A stretch of 64,000 nt of DNA. Origin: Candidatus Methanomethylophilaceae archaeon. Lineage in GTDB: Archaea > Thermoplasmatota > Thermoplasmata > Methanomassiliicoccales > Methanomethylophilaceae. Below are positions 42,774 to 51,624 of the stretch, piece by piece. The first letter of the stretch is position 1. The number at the start of each line of letters is the position of its first letter. The stretch covers positions 1-64,000 of the forward strand of contig JAFXUX010000009.1 in assembly GCA_017524805.1 (NCBI GenBank). The letters are read 5' to 3'. The translations under genes and the position numbers were made by a program. The notes below the pieces were generated by a model. That model saw only the letters and a program-made list of their open reading frames with translations, did no database searches and was not told the origin of the DNA.

Positions 42774-45740
42774 ATGACCGGGTGCTACTGCCAGCTCCTC
42801 GGAATCAATCCATACAAAGAGAGCGAATACAACGACCAGGCCCTTGAGAAAGCCATCGAAGCCGCCAAGAACAGATGGAACGCCGAGAAGAATGCGTTCG
42901 ACGAGAACGTGCGCTATGACGCGGACAGCAATCTGAACCAATTGGAAGACATCTACGAGAGGATGTCGTATCCGAAGACGAGAGCGGAGGAATTCAAGAA
43001 AGGAAGAGAGCTTCTGAAGAGCTACCTCCAGCCCATATTGAATTACTGCGTGGTGACCGAGGACGGCAAGGCATACGCGTTCCAGACCGCTTTGAAAGGT
43101 CAGATCGCCAGGCTGGCTTGGCCAGGCATCACGGAAAAAGATGCCGCGGAGATACTTGATCTCGGGGAAGGATCTCCTCCCCTCCCGATCGGCAGAAAGG
43201 CTGCGGATGAATACCGCAAACTCAGCGATATGGGATACCATACCCCGGCTCAGGTGCTCAACTATCTGATATCCAAGCTCCAAATCGCCAATTGCCATCC
43301 GCTCAGCGACGCAAGCCCAGCGGTATCGGTGAGGGAAGCCATAACGGCCTGCGTCCCCAAGCTCGAGATGGACAGGAAAAACTTCCCTGGCCATAAGACC
43401 TATCTGGATTGCGTCAGGCGCCTCAAATACATGTCCGACAAGGACCTGGAGGAGCTCATAGAATATGGGAGATGCCGCCAGGATCTAAGCCAGGTTACCG
43501 AGAGGCTCAAGCTGGAATACAACGACAGGATAACCCGCAAACAGATCGATGACCTTCTGGAGACCTTCCGCGTGAGCGACCAGAAGATGGCTATCCCGGC
43601 GTTGGAATCGTTCTGCTACGAGAACGGTCTCGCAGCGGATTTCTCCGGGACGAGAAGCGAATCCATCAGATGCCCGTTCTGCAAGAACTTCATCAGCGGC
43701 AGCGAAGACGTGTCCTACTGCCCGATCTGCAAGCGCAAAATCAAGAAGAAATGCCGCAGATGCGGGACGGTACAGAGCAATCAGAACAAGATATGCGTCA
43801 GCTGCGGATTCGACTTCGACAATGAGATGAAGAATGCGACCAAACTCGGGGCCGCAGTCCGGGATTTCATCGATATGGGCGATTTCAAAAAAGCGGAGAT
43901 GGCATTGGCGGAGCTCGAAAGAGACTATTCCGAGATCATCAAAACCGAGGTGCTGGAATCTGAGATTGACAGCTCGAAGAAGATCATGTCGACCCTCACC
44001 AAACTGATGGACGACGCGTACTCTTCCGGCAGATACTGCCACTTCCTAGATCTTTGCGGCAAACTGCATTCCGAATTCCCCGGCGCCATCGAAAATGACA
44101 TCGATCTGAGGGAAAAGATCCGCGTGGCGGAGGAGCGCTGCAAATTGGCGGAAAAGGCCTGCGAGGAAGCCGCCGATAAGACGACTCATGAAGAAAAACT
44201 CATGCTTTACGTCAAAGCCAGCGACCACTGCAAAGACTGGCCGGAATCCAGGGATTATCTGATGGCTTACCCGCCCGATAACGTGGTCGATTGCGACGGG
44301 ACCACGAAGGACGGGGTCGTGAGGATCTCTTTCACCCCTCCGTCTGACACTAAAGATGTCGTCTATTGCATCTGGCGCGGCGAAGGGAGCGAACCGTACG
44401 CCGACGAGAACACCAAGCCGTACGAGGTCATCTCCAAGCATAAGCTGGACAGCTACTACGAGGACAAGAACGTGGAATCGGGGGTGAAATATTACTATCT
44501 CCTCTGCACCAGACGCTGGGGAATCCTCTCCAGCCCGATGAAGCTGATAGGGCCCCTAGTCCCATTCGAGCCCGTAGATAAAGTCAACATCGTGCGCACC
44601 GAGGATGGGTTCCACATCACCTTCGCCAGACCGAAGAAATCGATAGGTGTCCTCATAAGAAGATACGTCAAGGACGAGGACGACAGATACGTCGAGCACG
44701 AGATCAAGAATGCCGAGGAATATGACGACATATGCCTCAGAGGAACGACGTATTACTACCAGTTCTTCGCCGAATACTTCGTCGACGGGAGGATAGAGCT
44801 CTCGGACAAGAACGTCCAGTCAGCCTCGTCCATGGAGCTGCCTCCGCCCGTGACGGACCTCAAAGTCAACCGCAACAGAAACGGCACCTATACCGCCAGA
44901 TGGACATCCAGCATGGAAGCCAAACTGTACAGATCAGAGCGGAAGCTGAAATTCAACAGCAGAGTGATGATGATGGATGACGTCAGATCTCTGATGAAGG
45001 AAGTGGAGCCTGTGGACAACTATTCCGACGGCATCTCCTTCTCGATGGATGGCGGCGCCATTTGGTACCTCTTCCCGATCATACAGGTGGGAAAGACGGC
45101 GGTGAGAGGCGACGAGGTCTGCGTGATCAATCTGGAGCCTTTCAAGAACATCGAGAGGACGGTGAAAGACGGGGATTGCATCATAACCATGGACTGGCCG
45201 CAATCCGCGCTCGGAGCAGAGCTGAGGATCTCCGACGTCAATGTCGCCGATTCGGAAGACCCAAGGCTGATGGTTAGGTCCGTCAGCCGCAAGGAGTACG
45301 AGGACAAAAGGCAGATCGTCGTCCCGATGGGGAAATCGACGACCAAATTCGTGTATATATTTGCCAAATACAAATATGAGGACGAAATCCGCCTGTCCCA
45401 CCCCACGATGATCAGCGCCTTCTCCGCGTCCTGCAGGAAGGTCAGATATTCCGCTTCCCGCGATAGGAAAAGCATATCCTTCAGGATTCAGACCGACCCT
45501 GGCGTTGACAGCATCCCCGAGATCATGGCGGTGCAATCCGACGGCAGATTCCCGCTGAGGTCCGGGGACGGGAAGACCGTGTGGAAATCCGGCGGCGCCG
45601 TGTCGCTGTCCGGTGGGACTGCCACCGTTTCCTTCGCCGCGGAACCCCAGATGGAAGTCGAAAAGATGAGGCTGTTCTTCTGCGAAGAATCGAACTACAA
45701 CATATTCAAGTTCATCCACCCACTGTACAGGAGGGATTGA
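42774..45740 (+). CDS. large zinc-ribbon, beta-sandwich protein with J-domain-like N-terminus
   Basis: A 988-residue protein I cannot assign to a named family. Residues 1-75 resemble a J-domain in layout (CYCQLLGINPYKESEY, helix, IYERMSYPKTRAEEF), but the HPD tripeptide that activates Hsp70 is missing. Residues 80-295 are helical. Two zinc ribbons follow at about 300-350 (IRCPFCKN, YCPICKRK, CRRCG, CVSCGF). Another helical part reaches about 500, and four or so fibronectin-III-like beta sandwiches fill the rest (for example ARPKKSIGVLIRRYV and NGTYTARWTSS). No membrane helix. It starts four bases after the Hsp70-VWA stop. A large scaffold that brings chaperone, client and GTPase together would fit, as inference. 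Confidence 0.75.
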   Translation: MTGCYCQLLGINPYKESEYNDQALEKAIEAAKNRWNAEKNAFDENVRYDADSNLNQLEDIYERMSYPKTRAEEFKKGRELLKSYLQPILNYCVVTEDGKAYAFQTALKGQIARLAWPGITEKDAAEILDLGEGSPPLPIGRKAADEYRKLSDMGYHTPAQVLNYLISKLQIANCHPLSDASPAVSVREAITACVPKLEMDRKNFPGHKTYLDCVRRLKYMSDKDLEELIEYGRCRQDLSQVTERLKLEYNDRITRKQIDDLLETFRVSDQKMAIPALESFCYENGLAADFSGTRSESIRCPFCKNFISGSEDVSYCPICKRKIKKKCRRCGTVQSNQNKICVSCGFDFDNEMKNATKLGAAVRDFIDMGDFKKAEMALAELERDYSEIIKTEVLESEIDSSKKIMSTLTKLMDDAYSSGRYCHFLDLCGKLHSEFPGAIENDIDLREKIRVAEERCKLAEKACEEAADKTTHEEKLMLYVKASDHCKDWPESRDYLMAYPPDNVVDCDGTTKDGVVRISFTPPSDTKDVVYCIWRGEGSEPYADENTKPYEVISKHKLDSYYEDKNVESGVKYYYLLCTRRWGILSSPMKLIGPLVPFEPVDKVNIVRTEDGFHITFARPKKSIGVLIRRYVKDEDDRYVEHEIKNAEEYDDICLRGTTYYYQFFAEYFVDGRIELSDKNVQSASSMELPPPVTDLKVNRNRNGTYTARWTSSMEAKLYRSERKLKFNSRVMMMDDVRSLMKEVEPVDNYSDGISFSMDGGAIWYLFPIIQVGKTAVRGDEVCVINLEPFKNIERTVKDGDCIITMDWPQSALGAELRISDVNVADSEDPRLMVRSVSRKEYEDKRQIVVPMGKSTTKFVYIFAKYKYEDEIRLSHPTMISAFSASCRKVRYSASRDRKSISFRIQTDPGVDSIPEIMAVQSDGRFPLRSGDGKTVWKSGGAVSLSGGTATVSFAAEPQMEVEKMRLFFCEESNYNIFKFIHPLYRRD

Positions 45741-46995
45741 GGCGGCATTCTGGAAAAAGACCAAGAAAAAACCGACGGGGACGTACAAATGCCCGTACTG
45801 CTCCGCCAAATTCTCGATGGATGAGGTCCACTGCGTCTGCTTCAACAGGTTCTGCGCCGCGAACTTCGCCAGCTCAGAAAGGAACAGGGGCGGCAGATAC
45901 GCCACCGCCGACGGGATGCATGAGATCGACTACGAGAGGACAGTCTTCCGCGGGATAGACCCCAAGAGCAGCAAGGCAATCATCACGAACCACCATATCA
46001 TCCGCAATTCCTCCATGGAATGCGACATGTGCAAAAGGCCGGTATCCGTGCGCATATGCCCGTACTGCCACAGCGAAATACCTCCGGGAGCGGAGGAAAG
46101 CGGGAACAAGATATTCGTCGTGCTGGGGCCGAAGGGAGTGGGTAAAAGCCACTACATCGGGGTGCTCATAAACAGGCTCAGCAACACCGTGGCCAACGAA
46201 TTCGGCGCGGTATTCAATCCCGCCGGGGATTCGACGATCGACAGGTACCGCGAGATCTATGGCAACCCCCTTTTCACGGCGAAAAGGACGCTCCCGTCCA
46301 CCGTACCTTACGATGCGTCGGAAGACTCCAGAGAGCCTCTGATCTACTATCTGAACATGAAATCCGGGGACAGGCAGATAGTCCACACCTTTGCGTTCAT
46401 AGATACCGCAGGGGAAGACCTGGAAGGGACGGACAGAGCCGCAGAGACCAATCTGGACAATCTCATAGCGAACGCATCCGGAATCGTGTACCTTGTGGAT
46501 CCCCTCCAAATCAAATACATCAGGGATCGCATCCACATGGACGATCTCCCGCCGATCAGAGGTAGCGCATCGGAGACGCTCACCATGATCAGCAACATAA
46601 TCCGCGGCAAGAGGGAGGGCCTGAACCCTAACGCCCGGATAGACATACCTCTGGCGGTCGCGCTGACCAAATGCGACTTGCTGCTGAAACCGGCTAAGAA
46701 CGATGAGGAGGACTTGATCTTCCTGTCGCCGGGATCGGCTGTGCGCATCCCCCGCGAAACCGGTTCCTTCGACAAAGAGAACTTCGATCAGATAGACGCT
46801 GAGATCGAGGAATATCTGAGAAGGACCGCGGGGGAGGAATTCATACAGATAGTGAACGGGTTCGCAGACCATTGCTACTTCGCGGTGTCCGCCCTGGGGA
46901 ACAATCCCGAAGGCGAAGAACTCCTGCGCGGTGTGATGCCCATGAGAGTCGAAGACCCATTCATATGGCTCCTCAACAGGAAAGGAATGGAATGA
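45736..46995 (+). CDS. zinc-ribbon P-loop GTPase, possible ATT start
   Basis: About 419 residues if read from ATT 45736; 392 residues from the first ATG at 45817. The longer form completes an N-terminal zinc ribbon (YKCPYCSAKF, then CVCFNRFC). A second ribbon is ECDMCKRP and ICPYCHSEIPPG. The GTPase domain has P-loop LGPKGVGKSHY, G3 DTAGEDLEG and G4 TKCDLL. It resembles the DO-GTPase (double-GTPase) type found with VWA and chaperone-like partners in bacterial systems, a resemblance not tested here. Between the upstream in-frame stop at 45667 and 45817 there is no ATG, GTG or TTG; ATT at 45736 overlaps the previous stop codon much as ATGA overlaps do. Confidence 0.8.
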   Translation: MEAAFWKKTKKKPTGTYKCPYCSAKFSMDEVHCVCFNRFCAANFASSERNRGGRYATADGMHEIDYERTVFRGIDPKSSKAIITNHHIIRNSSMECDMCKRPVSVRICPYCHSEIPPGAEESGNKIFVVLGPKGVGKSHYIGVLINRLSNTVANEFGAVFNPAGDSTIDRYREIYGNPLFTAKRTLPSTVPYDASEDSREPLIYYLNMKSGDRQIVHTFAFIDTAGEDLEGTDRAAETNLDNLIANASGIVYLVDPLQIKYIRDRIHMDDLPPIRGSASETLTMISNIIRGKREGLNPNARIDIPLAVALTKCDLLLKPAKNDEEDLIFLSPGSAVRIPRETGSFDKENFDQIDAEIEEYLRRTAGEEFIQIVNGFADHCYFAVSALGNNPEGEELLRGVMPMRVEDPFIWLLNRKGME

Positions 46996-47840
46996 GCGGT
47001 GAAAAAGAGAACAAACTTGTGAGTTTCATCATGAACGGCCGCAGAACCATGGAACAGGAAGAGCAACCGCAGAATGACGAGGAGACGCGGGAATGGGACA
47101 GCTCTGCGGCAGAGAAGATCTTCGAGAGGCTGGATTCGATAGAGAAGGCCATCTCGGAGCTGGGATCGCCGATGACCGTCCCAGAACCTGATTTGGAGCC
47201 GCTGGAATCTGCCGTCCGTGATCTCCGCGAGAAAACCGAAGCAGATGCTGCGGAGATCGCCGCGGAGATCAGGGAACTCAAAGGGAAAGAGACCGAGAAA
47301 CAGGACCTCACCCCCTATATGACATCCAGGGAGCAGATGAAGACCATCATCGCCGCCGTGGAGAGGCGCGACGCCGAGATCACGGACAAGGCCTTCTCCA
47401 GAGCCATGGAGCAGGTCGCGACGATGAGGGAGGATTTCCTGAAGCTGTGCCTCAGCATCAGGGAAAGGATCGATTCCATGGGCGTGGAAGATGTGCTTTC
47501 CTCGTTCGAAGCTTACATGATAGACTTGGAGAACATACTGTGCGACGGAGGGGTGTACATCGGCCCCTTCCCATACGAAAAACTCAAGACCTCTCACCAA
47601 CGCATCGTCGGGGTGATCCCCACCGCGGATCCCAACCAAAATGGGATGGTAGCGGAAAGGATGACGGATGGTTACAAGCTGGGGAACAAAGTCCTCATAA
47701 AAGAGAAAGTGACCGTTTATCGGCTGTCCGAGAGCATGATGAACGCGGAGAAAGAGCCCGAGCCTGAACCAGAGGCCGCAATAGAAACGACTTCCGAAAC
47801 CGCTTCCGAAGAAGAAACAAAACAGGAGGAGATAGAATGA
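46992..47840 (+). CDS. GrpE-like nucleotide exchange factor candidate
   Basis: A 282-residue acidic protein. The first 60 residues are disordered, followed by a coiled coil (about 30-90 and 120-160). The segment from about 190 to 240 resembles the GrpE beta domain: RIVGVIPTADPNQNGMVAERMTDGYKLGNKVL matches the GrpE pattern of G-x-V, E-x-x-x-x-G-Y-x-L and a final VTVY strand. The tail is Glu-rich. GrpE speeds ADP release from Hsp70, so it would serve the two Hsp70 proteins flanking it. The identification is by eye and is weaker than for the Hsp70 genes. Start and stop overlap both neighbours (ATGA). Confidence 0.7.
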   Translation: MSGEKENKLVSFIMNGRRTMEQEEQPQNDEETREWDSSAAEKIFERLDSIEKAISELGSPMTVPEPDLEPLESAVRDLREKTEADAAEIAAEIRELKGKETEKQDLTPYMTSREQMKTIIAAVERRDAEITDKAFSRAMEQVATMREDFLKLCLSIRERIDSMGVEDVLSSFEAYMIDLENILCDGGVYIGPFPYEKLKTSHQRIVGVIPTADPNQNGMVAERMTDGYKLGNKVLIKEKVTVYRLSESMMNAEKEPEPEPEAAIETTSETASEEETKQEEIE

Positions 47841-49414
47841 CGGATCAATGCGTCGGAATAGATCTTGGAACGACATATTCGTGCCTCGCGTACATAGATG
47901 AGGATGGCAATCCCGCAGTAGAGAAGAACTACGAGCAAGGGGAAACGACGCCTTCGGTCATCCTATTCAACGAGAACGGCGAGGTAGTGGTCGGGAATTC
48001 CGCCAAGGACCAGGCCCTCATGTACTCCAAGGACAGGGTCATAAGCGCCATAAAGAGAAGCATGGGCCAGGATTACTCGGTCACCATAGACGGGAACACA
48101 TACAACCCGACCCAGCTGTCCGCCATGATCCTCAGGAAGCTCATCGGCGACTTCGAAGAGAACCACGGATGCACCTTGGACCGCGCCGTGATCACCGTCC
48201 CCGCTTACTTCGGCGAGAACCAGAAGGATCAGACCAAGACCGCCGGGATCATCGCCGGCCTCAAGGAGGTTTTCCTCATCAACGAGCCGACCGCCGCGGC
48301 CATCGCCTTCGGATACGGCGAACCCAAGGACAAGAAAGAGAGAGTGCTCGTCTACGATCTGGGAGGCGGAACCTTCGATGTCACCATACTGGAGATCGAC
48401 AGCGGCGAATTCTCCACCGTGGCCACCGATGGCGCGATGTACCTCGGAGGGAAGGACTGGGACGCAGACCTCACCGACATAATCCTGGAGAAGGTCGCGG
48501 AGGAATCAGGGACCGACAAGAACGTCCTCAAAGACGACCCGGACATAATGCAGACTCTGGCTTACGACTCCGAGACGATCAAGAAGAGGCTCTCCACCGC
48601 CGAGAACACCAAGGGCACTCTCACAGTGGACGGCCACAAATACGTCTTCAACATCAACCGCGACGAATTCGAGAGCAGATCCGAGGCCAACCTCCTCCAG
48701 ACCATCGACATAATCCACAGGGTTCTCGAATCGAAATCCTTCACCATGGATGACATCGATGAGATCATCCTCGTCGGCGGATCCAGCAGGATGCCCCAGG
48801 TCAAGAACGCGATCGCAGCCAACTTCCCCGGGAAGGACATCAAGATCTACGATCCCGACCAGTCGGTCGCCAAGGGAGCGGCTCTGTACGCCCATTCCCT
48901 GATGCTCGCAGACCTTGAGGCGAGAGGAGAAGCCCCGGCCATCGGCGAAGGGGACGAACCGCCCAGAAGGGTGACCATCAAGAACGTGCTGAGCAAGACC
49001 TTCGGCATCAAGGCGATCTACGAGGACGGCTCCGAGAAGATATCCAACCTCATCTTCAGGAATGAGACGCTCCCGATCACCAAGACCAAGATCTACTATC
49101 CCGTCGAAGACGATCAGAGCTCCATCAAAGTGGAGATCTTCGAGAGCGCCGCCCTCAACAACGAAGAGGGCCACAAGACCGACACCGACGATGGAAACCT
49201 CATCGGAGATTTCACCATGGACCTCCCTCCGGGAACCAGCAAGGACACGCCGATCGAAGTCACGTTCCTCGCAACCGAGGAAGGGATCCTGACGGCCAAC
49301 GTCAAGTGCGAGGACGAGAGCAGGGAATACAAGCTCCACAACGACCTGACGATGACCGAGGAAGAGATCTCCAAGTCCCAGAGCCTCATGGAAAAGGTCA
49401 TCAGAAGTGAATGA
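47837..49414 (+). CDS. second Hsp70 (DnaK-like), lid missing
   Basis: A 525-residue Hsp70 relative. The ATPase domain is well conserved: GIDLGTTYSCLAY, ITVPAYFGENQKDQT, LINEPTAAAIAFGYG, VYDLGGGTFDVTI and LVGGSSRMPQV. The substrate beta domain follows from about residue 375 (VLSKTFGIKAIY) to 500. The helical lid of DnaK, about 100 residues, is absent and the protein ends soon after the beta domain. It is more DnaK-like than the VWA fusion and may be its partner. ATG overlaps the GrpE-like stop; it is the last gene of the operon. Expression is likely shared with the whole operon. Confidence 0.9.
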   Translation: MTDQCVGIDLGTTYSCLAYIDEDGNPAVEKNYEQGETTPSVILFNENGEVVVGNSAKDQALMYSKDRVISAIKRSMGQDYSVTIDGNTYNPTQLSAMILRKLIGDFEENHGCTLDRAVITVPAYFGENQKDQTKTAGIIAGLKEVFLINEPTAAAIAFGYGEPKDKKERVLVYDLGGGTFDVTILEIDSGEFSTVATDGAMYLGGKDWDADLTDIILEKVAEESGTDKNVLKDDPDIMQTLAYDSETIKKRLSTAENTKGTLTVDGHKYVFNINRDEFESRSEANLLQTIDIIHRVLESKSFTMDDIDEIILVGGSSRMPQVKNAIAANFPGKDIKIYDPDQSVAKGAALYAHSLMLADLEARGEAPAIGEGDEPPRRVTIKNVLSKTFGIKAIYEDGSEKISNLIFRNETLPITKTKIYYPVEDDQSSIKVEIFESAALNNEEGHKTDTDDGNLIGDFTMDLPPGTSKDTPIEVTFLATEEGILTANVKCEDESREYKLHNDLTMTEEEISKSQSLMEKVIRSE

Positions 49415-49453
49415 GACCGGAACCGAAAAGCCGCTTCTGCGGCGCCTTTTATT

Positions 49454-49879
49454 TTACGCCCGGGGCGCTCCCGGGTCCCCTCCCCTTTCAGAATCGCCGA
49501 CGATTATCACGGTGCATTCGGCGTTCTTCACGACATAGTTGGAGACGCTGCCCAAGAACAGCTTGTCCAATGAGGATCTGCTGGACCTCCCAACTATTAT
49601 TGTGTCGCACATATAGAGGCCGGCGACTTCCAGCACGGTTTCGTCAGGCTTTCCGACCTCTATCATGGTGTGTACGGAAACCCCTTCGGCCGCCGCCTTC
49701 CCGACCGCGGCTTCCATGTATTCCCTCACGGAAGGATCCGGATCCGCCGGATCGGCTTGATCCTTGGACACTACTGTCAGGATGTACAAGGGCTCGGAAT
49801 AATATGCCGAGTGCTTGATAGCATAATCCAAAGCTTTCTCAGAGTTCGGCCTCCCATCGTAGGCCAGCAATATGGTCAT
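49454..49879 (-). CDS. universal stress protein (UspA family)
   Basis: A 141-residue UspA-fold protein. N-terminal TILLAYDGRPNSEKALDYAI, and the nucleotide-binding signature IIVGRSSRSSLDKLFLGSVSNYVVKNAECTVIIV near residues 92-125 contains the G-x2-G-x9-G(S/T)-type loop in modified form. Such proteins bind ATP or sense stress, with no single known reaction. TATA-like GTTTATAAC lies about 27 bases before the ATG. It stands alone between the Hsp70 operon and the ramA gene, with TAA as stop. Confidence 0.88.
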   Translation of the reverse strand: MTILLAYDGRPNSEKALDYAIKHSAYYSEPLYILTVVSKDQADPADPDPSVREYMEAAVGKAAAEGVSVHTMIEVGKPDETVLEVAGLYMCDTIIVGRSSRSSLDKLFLGSVSNYVVKNAECTVIIVGDSERGGDPGAPRA

Positions 49880-49923
49880 TTTAGAATGGATTAAAATGGA
49901 ACGTTATAAACATGGCGATAGCT

Positions 49924-51615
49924 TCACCGCCAATCCCATGGAAAAATGGATGGAAAAAGTTTTGGCGGCCAATAATAGCTGCATTCAGAATTATTCTGCC
50001 CCTCATCTCTTCCGATGATTTTGTCCGAGACCCGAAGACCGTATAATCGAAGTTTGAGAGCGGAATAATCGAACTTATGCTCGGGACACCTTTCTTCGCA
50101 TCTTCTGCATGCGGTCCCCAGACATCTGCCGGTCAGAACTGAGAACGTCCCTTCGCTGTAAGATAAAGCCTTCTCTGGGCATCCTCTGACGCATGACAAG
50201 CATCCGGAACAATCCCAGGACCCATGCATGGAAGTCCCCAGATCGATTATCTCCAAGCTCTCGCCGATGTCTCTGATGTCCCTGATGCAAACCTTCTCCG
50301 TCTCCATCGGGCCGTCCGGTTCGAGATAGCCATCGATCCCATACCTCTCCAAAGCGCGCCTGTAACGGGACAATGGCATACCCTCCGCCCAATAGCCATA
50401 CTCGTAGACATACAGGTCGCTGAACGCTTCGGACGAGGCGAACATCGTGTGCTCGGTGACGAGCTTGTCCCTGAGGGCATTAAGACCGTCCAGCCTCCCG
50501 GGATCGAGAGCTATCTCTCTGGCCAATTCCAAAGAGGTATTCCCGACCTGGATTGCCTTCGTGCATCTCGGGACGATCATGCCGACGCCTCTGGACTTGA
50601 CGGGATCGACATAGGTCCCGGAAGCCCCGGCCATATACATCGTGCGGATATCATCTGGGGACACCCCTGCCCTGATCATCAGGGTCATGTGCCCTGCTCT
50701 GATTGCCCCGATTGCTTTCCCGGCCTCCCTCAGATCTTCCGTCCTGAAATCAATGCCTCTGGCCAGAGTGATAGATCCGCCGTGGATCTCGGAGTTCTCT
50801 ATCAGCCCGTCCTCCAATCCGGCATAGACCAGAGCGACCACGCCGGTCCCAGTTATCCCGGTCGGAATCGCGCCTTCTTTCCTGGTTATGCCGCTCCGCA
50901 GATTGACCATCGGCCCATCCAACGGAAGCAGATCTTCGCCCAGGACTTTCGCCCTCCAACCTTGCGGGGTACGAACCATATCGCTGACCGCGCCAGGAGC
51001 AGCCAGCATGCCGCATCTGATCTGCTGGCCTTCCATCGCGGGACCTGCCGCTGCGGATCCGGTGTAGATGCTGTCGCCTACCTTCAGAGCCATCTCGGCG
51101 TTGGTCCCATAATCGGTGACCATGCACATGTCGTCGTCGAGAAAACCGGACTTCAGCATCATGGCCAAAGCGTCTGCGCCTATCTCGTGCTTCACCGCCG
51201 GGGGAATGACGATTTCGGTGCCCGGAAATCCGAGGGAAGCGCCGTCTGAGGTATGCCCTTTCCTGTCGATACGGGACACATTCTCGCTGCGGAGCTTGTT
51301 GTCCCCGGCATAGGCGAGGTCCCTGATGTCAAGGCCCTCGAAAAGGGAGAGCTGGATGGGGTTCCCGCAGACCGAGAGCCTCTCCAATCTCTCCGGATGA
51401 AGTTTCGATACCACATCCCTGACAGCCGAGAGAAGGATACCGTGGGCGAGATCGGCCCCGCAATCGATTGCGAAAGACATGTGATCCATCACGTTCGCTC
51501 CAGGGACGGGATTCCTGGATGTGATGCATGTGCGGATCACTTGCCCATCGCCGAGATCCAGGAGCTGTCCCCTGATCCCGCTGGTTCCAATGTCCACGGC
51601 AATCGCTTGCTCCAT
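49924..51615 (-). CDS. ramA: RamA-type corrinoid activation protein (first copy)
   Basis: A 563-residue ATP-dependent reductive activase for corrinoid proteins. The N-terminal and central parts form the ASKHA/DUF4445 domain (VDIGTSGIRGQLLDLG, TDYGTNAEMALK, GSAAAGPAMEGQ, MYMAGASGTYVDP). The C-terminus has two [4Fe-4S] motifs, CSGCLSCVRGCP and CLGTACRRCEERCP. It restores Co(I) in corrinoid proteins that were oxidised by accident. It is third in a leftward operon after the methyltransferase and the corrinoid protein, nine bases after the latter, so it probably serves that protein. The last 35 residues form an extra aromatic-rich tail not present in the other copy. Confidence 0.92.
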   Translation of the reverse strand: MEQAIAVDIGTSGIRGQLLDLGDGQVIRTCITSRNPVPGANVMDHMSFAIDCGADLAHGILLSAVRDVVSKLHPERLERLSVCGNPIQLSLFEGLDIRDLAYAGDNKLRSENVSRIDRKGHTSDGASLGFPGTEIVIPPAVKHEIGADALAMMLKSGFLDDDMCMVTDYGTNAEMALKVGDSIYTGSAAAGPAMEGQQIRCGMLAAPGAVSDMVRTPQGWRAKVLGEDLLPLDGPMVNLRSGITRKEGAIPTGITGTGVVALVYAGLEDGLIENSEIHGGSITLARGIDFRTEDLREAGKAIGAIRAGHMTLMIRAGVSPDDIRTMYMAGASGTYVDPVKSRGVGMIVPRCTKAIQVGNTSLELAREIALDPGRLDGLNALRDKLVTEHTMFASSEAFSDLYVYEYGYWAEGMPLSRYRRALERYGIDGYLEPDGPMETEKVCIRDIRDIGESLEIIDLGTSMHGSWDCSGCLSCVRGCPEKALSYSEGTFSVLTGRCLGTACRRCEERCPEHKFDYSALKLRLYGLRVSDKIIGRDEGQNNSECSYYWPPKLFPSIFPWDWR

Positions 51616-51624
51616 ATCGGCGCC

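Noticed and set aside
41006-42775. 589-residue open frame on the minus strand opposite the Hsp70-VWA gene
   Set aside because: The plus-strand Hsp70 and VWA motifs are unmistakable; the antisense frame is open only because of codon bias and shows no known motif.
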